Part shown: positions 1 through 7,503 of the stretch, piece after piece
Position numbering within the stretch: position 1 is the first letter of the stretch
How the letters are laid out: every line of letters begins with the position of its first letter
Assembly (NCBI RefSeq): GCF_002251295.1
Contig: NZ_NPJA01000055.1
Location: 1-56,969 of the forward strand
Direction of reading: 5' to 3'
DNA length: 56,969 nucleotides
Origin: Prevotella sp. P5-50
GTDB lineage: Bacteria > Bacteroidota > Bacteroidia > Bacteroidales > Bacteroidaceae
The notes under the pieces: generated by a model
Database searches by the model: none
Told to the model about the DNA's origin: nothing
The model's input: the letters and a program-made list of their open reading frames with translations, nothing else
Translations under genes and position numbers: made by a program

Positions 1-2
1 GT

Positions 3-104
3 TCTACTACCAATCCTGGCAGCGGCGAGCAGGGTACTGAGCAGAAGCCCGGTGGAAGCGACCAGGGTACAGAACAGCCTGGTGGCGGAGGTCTGGAGGG
101 TTAG
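3..104 (+). CDS. C-terminal end of an unidentified Gly/Gln/Glu-rich protein (5' partial)
   Basis: The only frame open from the window edge to a clean TAG stop encodes 33 residues. They are dominated by Gly, Glu, Gln, Thr and Pro, with two similar blocks (GEQGTEQKPG and DQGTEQPGGG). It looks like the low-complexity tail of a protein that begins outside the window. Similar Gly-rich tails occur on some Bacteroidales HU-like DNA-binding proteins, but nothing here allows that identification. A hairpin with a weak T-run follows at 144-180, which fits the end of a plus-strand gene. Confidence 0.55.
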   Translation, partial: STTNPGSGEQGTEQKPGGSDQGTEQPGGGGLEG

Positions 105-143
105 TCTTCCGTTTTCTTCTTAACCATAATTCCTTCATCGTCA

Positions 144-180
144 CAGCGCTCCTTGTTGTCAAGGGGCGCTGTATTCTTTA
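144..180 (+). terminator. Probable terminator of the gene ending at 104
   Basis: An 11-bp stem (144-154 with 161-171, one G-T wobble) and a 6-nt loop are followed by TATTCTTTA. The T-run is interrupted, so strength is uncertain. Confidence 0.55.
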
Positions 181-245
181 TCCACGGAGGACACGGATGA
201 CACAGATTTTATTTGGCCGTGTGTCCGTGGATAATTTCCGTGTGA
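180..245. repeat. Short copy (A) of an intergenic CACGGA-type repeat
   Basis: This intergenic stretch carries an imperfect inverted repeat: TCCACGGAGGACACGG near 180 pairs with CCGTGTGTCCGTGGA near 217-231. Its right end, up to TTCCGTGTGAC at 245, resembles the right end of the larger element at 1341-1623; both share ATAATTTCCGTG followed by T/C and GAC. Both copies also start with spaced CACGGA units and then AGATTTT. I read them as two copies, one short and one long, of the same non-coding repeat family flanking the aldolase gene. Confidence 0.5.
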
Positions 246-258
246 CATTAAACTTTAC

Positions 259-1296
259 CTACTTTAGAGTTTGCAGAATATGGTCTAACTCATCGAGCTC
301 TTCTTCTTTAGTTGCCCAACTCGTTACGAAACGGCAGATGATTTCGGTATCGCTCTTTCTTTCCCATATCTCGAAGGCTACTTTCTTGGAAAGGGCATCG
401 TAGAGGGTAGGTGAGAGGATGACAAACTGCTGATTGGTGGGGGAATCGTAGGCTATGGCGATGCCGTGTTTCTGGAAAATGCTGCGGAGGCGAGTTGCCA
501 TGGTCATGGCGTGGCGCGATACCTTGAAATAGAGTTGGTCGGTAAAGAGCGTGTCAAACTGGATGCCTAACATTCTGCCTTTGGCAAGTAAGGCTCCATG
601 ACGCTTGACAGTGGTGAAGAAGTATTTCGGGGCCTTCATTCCTGAGAAAACGACAGCTTCGCCCATCATGGCGCCCACTTTTGTTCCACCGATATAGAAG
701 ACATCACAATGGCTGGCAAGGAATGGCAAGTCGTAGTCGCAGGCTTCTGATACCAGACCATATCCCAGTCGTGCTCCATCGATGAAGAGACGGAGGTCGT
801 ATTTCTGACAGGTTGCATAGATCGCAGTCAGTTCTTCCTTGGTATATACCATTCCAAACTCTGTTGGCATCGAGATATAAACCATGCCAGGCTGTACCAT
901 GTGAGGATGCGATTCGTCTGCAAGAAATGTATCCATATAGGCTGACAGGGTATTGGCAGACAATTTGCTATTCTCTCCCGGCAGCGTAATGACCTTATGA
1001 CCGAAGGCTTCTACTGCCCCCGACTCGTGTACCTCAATATGGGCTGTATCTACCCCTATCACTCCTTCGCATCCCATGAGGACAGCATCAATAACGGTGG
1101 TATTGGTCTGTGTACCGCCTACAAGAAAGAACACATCGGCATTCTTATTGTCAATAGCCTTACGTATCTTCTCTTTTGCTGCTTCTGAGTATGGATCAAA
1201 ACCATATCCAGAGGTTTTCTCTTTGTTGGTAGTGGCTAAAGCGTCCAGTATCTCTGGCAACATACCATTGTTGTAATCACTTTCGAATGAAATCAT
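259..1296 (-). CDS. ltaE: Low-specificity L-threonine aldolase-type PLP enzyme
   Basis: A 345-residue fold-type I PLP enzyme of the beta-eliminating lyase/threonine aldolase family. These enzymes cleave L-threonine or allo-threonine to glycine and acetaldehyde in the cytoplasm. The N-terminus SFESDYNNG, the HIEVHESGA segment (His90-Glu91), FIDGARLGYG (Asp173, Ala175-Arg176) and the PLP lysine in GGTKVGAMMGE (Lys206) are all in the expected order. Length fits the family. The ATG at 1296 begins right at the conserved N-terminal motif. It lies downstream of rlmH in the same direction, but the 1341-1623 element separates them and I see no TAnnTTTG box of its own. Substrate preference cannot be told from sequence; related family members act on other beta-hydroxy amino acids. 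Confidence 0.88.
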   Translation of the reverse strand: MISFESDYNNGMLPEILDALATTNKEKTSGYGFDPYSEAAKEKIRKAIDNKNADVFFLVGGTQTNTTVIDAVLMGCEGVIGVDTAHIEVHESGAVEAFGHKVITLPGENSKLSANTLSAYMDTFLADESHPHMVQPGMVYISMPTEFGMVYTKEELTAIYATCQKYDLRLFIDGARLGYGLVSEACDYDLPFLASHCDVFYIGGTKVGAMMGEAVVFSGMKAPKYFFTTVKRHGALLAKGRMLGIQFDTLFTDQLYFKVSRHAMTMATRLRSIFQKHGIAIAYDSPTNQQFVILSPTLYDALSKKVAFEIWERKSDTEIICRFVTSWATKEEELDELDHILQTLK

Positions 1297-1340
1297 AGTT
1301 TTTTATCTTTTTGCGTTTTACTATATTAATATTTTTTTAT

Positions 1341-1623
1341 GTCGCACGGATTGCACGGAAAGATTTTTTGGGGGTTGCTTCGCAAGATGTTTTGGAGTAG
1401 CGAAGACAGAGTGAGAGCGCGCTTTCACTATGCTGAGTCACGACAAAACAAACCATAGGTAAATCTTTGGAGGAAATCTTTAATGAAATATGGCCTTTGG
1501 CCAGAAATAATAATCTTTAACTAGAATCTCTAAACCATAACCCATAACCCATAACCTATAACCCATAACCTGTAACCCATAACCTAAACGCTCTGTGTGT
1601 TCCTTGAATAATTTCCGTGCGAC
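1341..1623. repeat. 283-bp MITE-like element with 10-bp inverted ends; fills the ltaE-rlmH gap
   Basis: The gap between ltaE and rlmH (1297-1628) holds no gene. Most of it is a segment that starts GTCGCACGGA (1341-1350) and ends TCCGTGCGAC (1614-1623), exact reverse complements. TTTAT occurs immediately outside both ends (1336-1340 and 1624-1628), as a target-site duplication would. The right end resembles that of copy A at 180-245. The interior has a 7-bp tandem array and short palindromes such as TGGCCTTTGGCCA, and codes for nothing I recognise. The left flank is T-rich, so the TTTAT match could be chance. The element abuts the rlmH stop codon (1629-1631). Confidence 0.5.
1535..1583. repeat. 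Seven tandem copies of a 7-bp unit (CCATAAC)
   Basis: Seven consecutive 7-bp units: CCATAAC three times, then CTATAAC, CCATAAC, CTGTAAC, CCATAAC. Five units are identical and two differ by one or two bases. The array sits inside the right half of the 1341-1623 element. Short perfect tandem arrays like this can change copy number by slippage. Confidence 0.9.
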
Positions 1624-1628
1624 TTTAT

Positions 1629-2099
1629 TCACTCATGATGGTAGGGTTCTCCCTTGATGATGGTACATGCACGATAAATCTGTTCGGTGAATGTCATGCG
1701 TATCATCTGATGAGAGAAGGTCATCATCGACAGGCTGATCTGATGGTTGGCTCGCTGATAGACAGCGGGGGAGAAACCATAAGGGCCTCCGATGATGAAG
1801 ACCAAGCGACGCGCTGCGGCACGCTTTTGTTCCAGCCATGCTGCAAATTCGATACTTCGCATCTGCTTGCCGTGTTCATCAAGCAAGACAACGGTGTCTG
1901 ACGGTTGTAGCTGGCGGAGGATGAGTTCGCCTTCGGCCTGTTTCTGCTGCGCCTCACTCAACCCTTTCGTGTTTTTCAGTTCGGGGATGGTTACTATCTC
2001 AAAGGGCATGTAGTGGCCGATGCGTCCCACATAATCGTCTATAATGGTAACAAAATGCTTGTTGACGGTTTTGCCTACTTGCAGGAGTACAGTCTTCAT
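1629..2099 (-). CDS. rlmH: 23S rRNA (pseudouridine1915-N3)-methyltransferase RlmH
   Basis: RlmH is a SPOUT-class methyltransferase that uses SAM to methylate pseudouridine 1915 in helix 69 of 23S rRNA on assembled 70S ribosomes. The 156-residue length is normal. LLDEHGK (72-78), the SAM-loop motif FIIGGPYGFS (101-110) and the C-terminus with RMTFTEQIYRA and the terminal YHH signature are all present. The ATG at 2099 gives the standard MKTVLLQVGK-type start. It lies 26 bp after the DUF5687 gene and probably belongs to the ftsK-lolA-DUF5687-rlmH transcript. The non-coding element at 1341-1623 ends only 5 bp from the stop codon. Confidence 0.95.
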   Translation of the reverse strand: MKTVLLQVGKTVNKHFVTIIDDYVGRIGHYMPFEIVTIPELKNTKGLSEAQQKQAEGELILRQLQPSDTVVLLDEHGKQMRSIEFAAWLEQKRAAARRLVFIIGGPYGFSPAVYQRANHQISLSMMTFSHQMIRMTFTEQIYRACTIIKGEPYHHE

Positions 2100-2125
2100 G
2101 TGGTTCTATGATTTTCGGGGGTATA

Positions 2126-3622
2126 TTATCTTGATGAATGGAAACCTTCAAGATTCGCATAGCGATGGTTCATCATTCTGCGATAGATGGCCTTCATCCA
2201 TATTGGCATGGCGAGCGTGAAAGCCAGTCCGATGATGGTGAGAATGGTGTATGCTGTGACATCTCCGAATAATGCGCTCAACAGGCTGACCAGAATGATG
2301 GGCACGAAGAACACGATGAGTTCTATGAATATCTGGAGCTTGTTTTCCATCTGATTGCGTCCTGTGATCTTCTCATTCAGCGGAAGTGTCTGTCTGTTCC
2401 ATATTGCCATGTGAAACAGCAAGCAGTATTCCGGACCGATAGTGATGAAGATGTATGCCAATATCATCATCAAAGAGAATTTCCCTGAGATGATGGCAGG
2501 AAGCAGCAACAGAAACGGGATGAGAACGATGGCGCTATAGAAATAGTATTTCGCGCGTAAAAGTGTGAGGATGTTCTCCCGATAGACCATGAGCAGGTCG
2601 ATATAGTTTCCCTCCGGTCCCATGACCTTGATGAGGTTTACTGCTCCGAAGAACACAAAGCAATACAGGCACCAGATGTTGAGCATAGTAGGTGAATCGT
2701 ATATATCTGTATAGGCGATAAGCAGCGACAGCATGACGATGATGCAAATGCCCTGGATGAAACGTCCGCGAATGGCTTTATTGCGCATGGTGCTCTTAAT
2801 CTCCAGTTTGAGATATTCTCCCATCTGTCCAAAGCGGTTGAGCAGGTTGAATTCTGACACGTGCTTGAGTTTGGTCTTCTCTTGTTTGGATATCTCATCA
2901 TAGATAAAGTGCATCTGCAACCATCTGTTGAGTGAGAACAGCAAAACAAGCAATCCTGCCCACAACAATACCGACATCCAGGAAAATCCGTAGTCGCAGA
3001 GGAAGTCCATGATATGATCCACAGATTTATCTATCTCTTTGTCGCTCATCAGCAGGAAGGGGAGTATGCAACAGCCATAGAACAGGGCGGGTAATATCCA
3101 GTAGTACACCTTCTGATTGACGAGTGTACGTACCAGCAGATACCATTGGCTGTTGACCACCACCATCATCAGCAGCAACAGCGTCATGCCGACAGCGGCT
3201 ATGAATGGTGTTCCTCCGCATATATTAATAAAGAAATAGGGGATGAAAAGTGTGAGATAGATAAGGGTGCTGCTGGAAAACAGCTGGTCAATGAGAAAAC
3301 AGTCGATGGCACGGTAGCGACTGAAGGGCATGAGCAGGTAGGGCTTGACGAGCATGAGTGGTGTCTGCTGTGCCAGAAAGCGCGAACCGAAATCCAGTAT
3401 TAAGAAAAGGGGCATGAGCAACAGGATGAACGCCGGCTCATGACTTTTTGCCGAAGCCCATCCGAGAAATGTTCCAATTCCTATCATATAGATTGCCATG
3501 AAACCCAAAAAGATATATCCGAAGAGTTTGCCATATTGGTTTGCTTCGAACATGACACTACGCTTCGCGCTTAACTTATTGTTTCTGCGTAGCAGCAGAT
3601 AGAGTTTGAAAAAGGATATCAT
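2126..3622 (-). CDS. DUF5687-family multi-pass membrane protein (putative ABC permease)
   Basis: A 498-residue integral membrane protein, very hydrophobic with about ten predicted transmembrane stretches (for example residues 33-55, 64-80, 110-135, 140-162, 172-192 and several in the last 200). It matches the Bacteroidetes DUF5687 type, which resembles ABC-2 permeases and is usually thought to work with an ABC ATPase. No ATPase is next to it; the nearest candidate is the lone ATPase gene at 24062-24760. Its ATG overlaps the lolA stop by 4 bp (ATGA), so the two are translationally coupled. The cargo is unknown. The N-terminal basic segment RRNNKLSAKR is probably cytoplasmic. Confidence 0.75.
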   Translation of the reverse strand: MISFFKLYLLLRRNNKLSAKRSVMFEANQYGKLFGYIFLGFMAIYMIGIGTFLGWASAKSHEPAFILLLMPLFLILDFGSRFLAQQTPLMLVKPYLLMPFSRYRAIDCFLIDQLFSSSTLIYLTLFIPYFFINICGGTPFIAAVGMTLLLLMMVVVNSQWYLLVRTLVNQKVYYWILPALFYGCCILPFLLMSDKEIDKSVDHIMDFLCDYGFSWMSVLLWAGLLVLLFSLNRWLQMHFIYDEISKQEKTKLKHVSEFNLLNRFGQMGEYLKLEIKSTMRNKAIRGRFIQGICIIVMLSLLIAYTDIYDSPTMLNIWCLYCFVFFGAVNLIKVMGPEGNYIDLLMVYRENILTLLRAKYYFYSAIVLIPFLLLLPAIISGKFSLMMILAYIFITIGPEYCLLFHMAIWNRQTLPLNEKITGRNQMENKLQIFIELIVFFVPIILVSLLSALFGDVTAYTILTIIGLAFTLAMPIWMKAIYRRMMNHRYANLEGFHSSR

Positions 3623-4218
3623 CGTAAATCTATAATTTCGGCATTAGGACAAACTTTCTTGTTGAAGCGAAACAGTCCATCGGAGAGGTTGGCACGCTTG
3701 AAACCGCTGATATTTACCGTGGTCCATTTTCTGTTTTGCATCATGCGCACCTGTGAGGGTACGTAGCTTTGGCGCGAGATGGTGACAATCATTTCTCGGA
3801 TGGCATTACGTTGCGATTTCATGGTAACGATATAATGCTGTCCCTTGGTCTGCAGGGAGAGGGTGTAGCCCCGGCGATAGAGATAGATAAAGCCATAGGG
3901 GTTGATGGCTTGCAGTTCGCTGGCGGTAGGGGTGTTGATGTTTACCTCGTCATTTTGAGGAACATAGGTCCATTGGGTCTTGCCGTCAAACCATACGATT
4001 CCTGCCGATGTCTTGGCATAAAACTTACGACCTTTTACCGAGATGGTGCCGCTGGCACCGGTGTTCTGCGCTCCACGGATGGTAAAAGCGGCTGTTACGC
4101 CTCCTTTGTTAGACAATACCTGGGCAGTCTTGTCGAGAACACTCTTGGCGCTCTGTGCTGCCGCAGTAGTAAAGACGGTTGCCAAAAGGCCTATAATCCA
4201 TAATCTGATTTTCATCAT
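3619..4218 (-). CDS. lolA: LolA-like periplasmic lipoprotein carrier
   Basis: A 199-residue secreted protein with a signal peptide (basic MMKIR, hydrophobic 7-20, cleavage near AAA-QS). The mature part has the LolA/LolB beta-fold pattern: an early segment on repeated oxidation-like strands (TISVKGRKFYAKTSAG), then WFDGKTQWTYVPQNDEVNI, which is typical of Bacteroidetes LolA homologues. LolA carries lipoproteins from the inner-membrane LolCDE complex to the outer membrane. It lies 60 bp after ftsK, a common Bacteroidales neighbour pair, and overlaps the next gene by 4 bp. Sequence divergence within the LolA superfamily means it could serve another lipid or lipoprotein transport role. Confidence 0.8.
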   Translation of the reverse strand: MMKIRLWIIGLLATVFTTAAAQSAKSVLDKTAQVLSNKGGVTAAFTIRGAQNTGASGTISVKGRKFYAKTSAGIVWFDGKTQWTYVPQNDEVNINTPTASELQAINPYGFIYLYRRGYTLSLQTKGQHYIVTMKSQRNAIREMIVTISRQSYVPSQVRMMQNRKWTTVNISGFKRANLSDGLFRFNKKVCPNAEIIDLR

Positions 4219-4278
4219 GATGATCTGTTTTTAGATATACTGTTTATGTTGTGATATGCGATAATGGAGATTTGAATA

Positions 4279-6732
4279 TCAATGGCGCAACTGGTTTAAA
4301 ATGTTTTCCAGACTTACCTCATCCTGAATGAGCACCTCGCGTGGCTTACTGCCCTGGGCAGCACCGACCACTCCTGCACGTTCGAGCTGATCCATCAGTC
4401 TGCCTGCACGGTTGTAGCCAATGGCAAATTTACGCTGGATAAGACTGGTGCTTCCGCTTTGATTCATGACAATGAGTCGCGCAGCGTCCTCAAACATCGG
4501 GTCGAGGTGTGACATATCGACATCAGCTGCTTCACCAAGGTCACCGTCGGCAGTATCAGGCTCAGGCAGTTCGAAGGCTGACGTATAGCCCTGTTGCTGC
4601 GAGATGAAAGTGTTGATGCGCTCCACTTCCGGAGTATCAACAAAGGCACATTGTACGCGCACAGGTTCTCCGCCGTTGAGGTAAAGGAGGTCGCCTCGTC
4701 CTATGAGCTGTTGGGCTCCCGGACGGTCGAGAATGGTGCGTGAGTCAATCATGGCACCGACACGGAATGCTATGCGGCTTGGGAAGTTGGCCTTGATGGT
4801 ACCGGTGATGATATTCGTAGTAGGACGCTGGGTGGCGATAATCATGTGGATACCCACGGCACGTGCCAACTGAGCGATACGTGCGATGGGGAGTTCCACC
4901 TCCTTGCCTGCTGTCATGATGAGGTCGCCAAACTCGTCGATAACGACCACGACATAGGGCAGAAAGCGATGGCCGTTCTCTGGGTTCAACTGGCGACTGA
5001 TGAATTTCTTATTATATTCCTTGATATTACGTGCCTGTGCTATTTTCAACAGGTCGTAACGGGTATCCATCTCTTTACACAGCGAGTTGAGCGTACGTAC
5101 CACCTTGGTAACATCGGTAATGATGGGGTCGGCATTATCGTCGGGAACCTTGGCAAGGAAGTGTTTCTCGATAGATGAATAGACGCTAAATTCCACCTTT
5201 TTCGGGTCAACAAGTACAATCTTTAATTCCGACGGGTGCTTCTTGTAGAGCAACGAGGTGATGATGGCATTAAGACCTACAGACTTACCTTGTCCTGTTG
5301 CACCAGCCACCAGAAGGTGAGGCGCCTTTGCCAGGTCGAACATAAAGACCTCGTTGGTGATGGTCTTACCCAACGCACAAGGCAGTTCCATGGTTGTTTC
5401 CTGGAATTTCTTGGAATTGAGAATAGACTCCATCGACACGATATTGGGTTTGGCATTAGGAACCTCAATACCGATGGTGCCCTTGCCGGGAATCGGTGCG
5501 ATGATACGAATGCCGAGTGCTGACAAAGACAATGCAATATCATCTTCCAGATTGCGGATGCGCGAGATGCGCACACCAGGCGCAGGTGTAATTTCATAGA
5601 GGGTGATGGTAGGACCAACGGTAGCTTTGATGCTGCTAATCTCCACTCCGAAATTGCGGAGCACATCGACGATGCGTTTTTTATTGGCATTCTGTTCCGC
5701 CATGTCAATATATGGTTTGCCGTCATCGTCGTATTTCTTCAACAGGTCGAGCGTGGGGTAGTGGTAGTTTTCCAAATCGAGCTTGGGGTCATAAGGCGTA
5801 GAAAGACTGCCATTCTCACCTGCCAAATTCTTACCTGTGGCTTTTTCCTCTTTTTCGCCAGTATCAACGGTCATTTCCACGGCACTATCGTCAGCAACAG
5901 GTTCTGTTGACAAGCCTTTATTGCCTGGTGTTTCAGACCGTTGTAACGTGGGAATAGGTTCCGTCTGTGGGTCGTTCACTTGGTCGAACTCCACAATCTG
6001 TGCATCGGGATCGTCAAACACTTCAGGGTCTTCCACCGTCTCCAAGGTAGGTGTGTCCGCCTCCGGCTCACCTTTACCCACTTGAATCTCCATGTGGATC
6101 TTCTTGGCATAGCGTAAAGGATTGAAAATTTTGCGGATAATAATAATGGTTTCGGCACTCAGATACGTCAGGAACGCAATAGCCAGGATGATGAGCAATA
6201 GCGTTAAGCCCGGTGTGCCAACCAGTCCTTCTACCACATCGCAAGCAGTCTGTCCGTAATCGCCTCCGGGATTGTAGTGCATATCGACGAACAGCGGCGA
6301 TAGGAATTTAGCCAACGTGAGTGACGACCATAGCATGATGAGGGTCAGACACATGAACCATTTCAACAAGTTGACTTTATAGGTCAGCAACATGCGGATG
6401 CCCGCAAGGAGGAGAAAAAACGGAATGAGGAAGGCAGGGAGACCAAAACATTTCTTGATAAAGAACCAAGAAACCTTCGCGCCCAACGAACCGCAACTGT
6501 TGGTAAACTCACCATTGAGATTGAGAATCTCACCGGCACGTGGATTCTCCAATATGCTTTGGTCGGCAGCTCCCGTGCCGAAATAGGAAATGAAAGCGAA
6601 GGCCATAAATCCTGCAATGGCAATCAATAACAAGCCTAAAAAGGGGAGAATGCGATCGCTAAAGTGTATTTTATCGAGGCCAAAAGTCTCTCTTACTGAT
6701 GGTGTCTTGGGTTCTTTCTTTTTTCTTGCCAT
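4279..6732 (-). CDS. ftsK: DNA translocase FtsK/SpoIIIE
   Basis: An 817-residue septal DNA pump that clears chromosomes from the division plane and activates XerCD at dif. Four transmembrane segments (about 29-51, 99-117, 122-145, 172-200) are followed by an acidic, Pro/Thr-rich linker (about 215-310). The motor domain has Walker A GATGQGKS (477-484) and Walker B VVVVIDE (594-600), and the C-terminal winged-helix gamma domain (about 745-805) would read polar KOPS-like sequences. Length and domain order are normal for Bacteroidetes FtsK, whose linker is shorter than that of E. coli. A -7 box (6770-6777) with GTTG 19 bp upstream gives a short leader, and the gene heads a minus-strand operon with lolA, DUF5687 and rlmH. 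Confidence 0.97.
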   Translation of the reverse strand: MARKKKEPKTPSVRETFGLDKIHFSDRILPFLGLLLIAIAGFMAFAFISYFGTGAADQSILENPRAGEILNLNGEFTNSCGSLGAKVSWFFIKKCFGLPAFLIPFFLLLAGIRMLLTYKVNLLKWFMCLTLIMLWSSLTLAKFLSPLFVDMHYNPGGDYGQTACDVVEGLVGTPGLTLLLIILAIAFLTYLSAETIIIIRKIFNPLRYAKKIHMEIQVGKGEPEADTPTLETVEDPEVFDDPDAQIVEFDQVNDPQTEPIPTLQRSETPGNKGLSTEPVADDSAVEMTVDTGEKEEKATGKNLAGENGSLSTPYDPKLDLENYHYPTLDLLKKYDDDGKPYIDMAEQNANKKRIVDVLRNFGVEISSIKATVGPTITLYEITPAPGVRISRIRNLEDDIALSLSALGIRIIAPIPGKGTIGIEVPNAKPNIVSMESILNSKKFQETTMELPCALGKTITNEVFMFDLAKAPHLLVAGATGQGKSVGLNAIITSLLYKKHPSELKIVLVDPKKVEFSVYSSIEKHFLAKVPDDNADPIITDVTKVVRTLNSLCKEMDTRYDLLKIAQARNIKEYNKKFISRQLNPENGHRFLPYVVVVIDEFGDLIMTAGKEVELPIARIAQLARAVGIHMIIATQRPTTNIITGTIKANFPSRIAFRVGAMIDSRTILDRPGAQQLIGRGDLLYLNGGEPVRVQCAFVDTPEVERINTFISQQQGYTSAFELPEPDTADGDLGEAADVDMSHLDPMFEDAARLIVMNQSGSTSLIQRKFAIGYNRAGRLMDQLERAGVVGAAQGSKPREVLIQDEVSLENILNQLRH

Positions 6733-6769
6733 AATATATAATGGTGGTATGTTTTAATGATTTAATATG

Positions 6770-6777
6770 CAAAAGTA
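6770..6777 (-). promoter_or_regulatory. -7 promoter box of ftsK (TACTTTTG)
   Basis: On the minus strand the box reads TACTTTTG, matching the Bacteroidetes TAnnTTTG consensus. GTTG lies at 6797-6800 with a 19-bp spacer, close to the TTTG -33 element. Transcription would start about 30 bp before the ftsK ATG. Confidence 0.65.
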
Positions 6778-6820
6778 ATGGAAAATTGTCAGAAATCAAC
6801 ATTTTATCGTGTTTTTTTTG

Positions 6821-6828
6821 TATTTTTG
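6821..6828 (+). promoter_or_regulatory. -7 promoter box of the exonuclease-rlmI-tilS run (TATTTTTG)
   Basis: TATTTTTG matches TAnnTTTG and lies 21 bp upstream of the ATG at 6850, back to back with the ftsK promoter. No clear TTTG -33 element is present. Confidence 0.55.
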
Positions 6829-6849
6829 CACACCGAAAACAAATGATAG

Positions 6850-7503
6850 ATGAAAAAGACCATTTATAGTAAATACGACAAGAAGTTGATACCCAGCCTG
6901 CCACGTGTACTTTTCGAGGGAAAAATCGAGGTTGTCGTCAGCGAGACCGAGGCAGAAAAAGCGGTCGATTACCTGCTCAGCCAACCCATTATCGGACTGG
7001 ACACAGAGACAAGACCCTCATTTAAGAAAGGACATACCTATACGGTATCGCTACTTCAAGTGGCAAGCCACGATATCTGCTTTCTCTTGCGTCTCAACTA
7101 CCTCAAATTTTCTCCATCCATCAAGCGTTTGCTGGAAGATACTACAGTACCCAAGATAGGGTTGTCGCTCCACGACGACGTGATGATGCTCCATAAGATT
7201 GGCGAATTTGAACCAGGACATTTCATCGACCTTCAGGATAGAGTCAAAGAAGTCGGCGTGGAAGACATGAGTCTGCAGAAGATCTATGCCAACTTCTTCG
7301 GCATGCGCATCAGCAAACGAGAAAGACTCACCAACTGGGAGGCTGACATCCTGACGGAAAAACAAAAACGCTACGCAGCAACAGATGCTTGGTCGTGCAT
7401 CCTGCTCTATGAAGAACTCATCAGACTGGAGCAGACCGGCGATTATGAACTCATAAAAACAGACGACGAACATGTATCCACAGATCATACTGAAGAAAGG
7501 TAA
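6850..7503 (+). CDS. RNase D-like DEDDy 3'-5' exonuclease domain protein
   Basis: A 217-residue stand-alone 3'-5' exonuclease of the DnaQ-like DEDDy superfamily, acting on RNA or DNA ends with two metal ions. Motif I is GLDTETRPSF (Asp51, Glu53), motif II lies around LSLHDDVMML (Asp109/Asp110), and motif III is YAATDAW (Tyr175, Asp179). It lacks the HRDC domains of full RNase D, so the physiological substrate is open; it resembles the exonuclease-only proteins common in Bacteroidetes. The gene overlaps the following methyltransferase by 32 bp, implying co-transcription and probably coupled translation. Confidence 0.85.
   Translation: MKKTIYSKYDKKLIPSLPRVLFEGKIEVVVSETEAEKAVDYLLSQPIIGLDTETRPSFKKGHTYTVSLLQVASHDICFLLRLNYLKFSPSIKRLLEDTTVPKIGLSLHDDVMMLHKIGEFEPGHFIDLQDRVKEVGVEDMSLQKIYANFFGMRISKRERLTNWEADILTEKQKRYAATDAWSCILLYEELIRLEQTGDYELIKTDDEHVSTDHTEER

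Noticed and set aside
197..403. 68-codon plus-strand ORF overlapping ltaE
   Set aside because: It runs antisense to the aldolase C-terminus, has Ser runs from codon bias, and no promoter or family similarity.
1535..1583. CRISPR-like repetition
   Set aside because: The units are 7 bp and directly adjacent, with no spacers; it is a simple tandem array.
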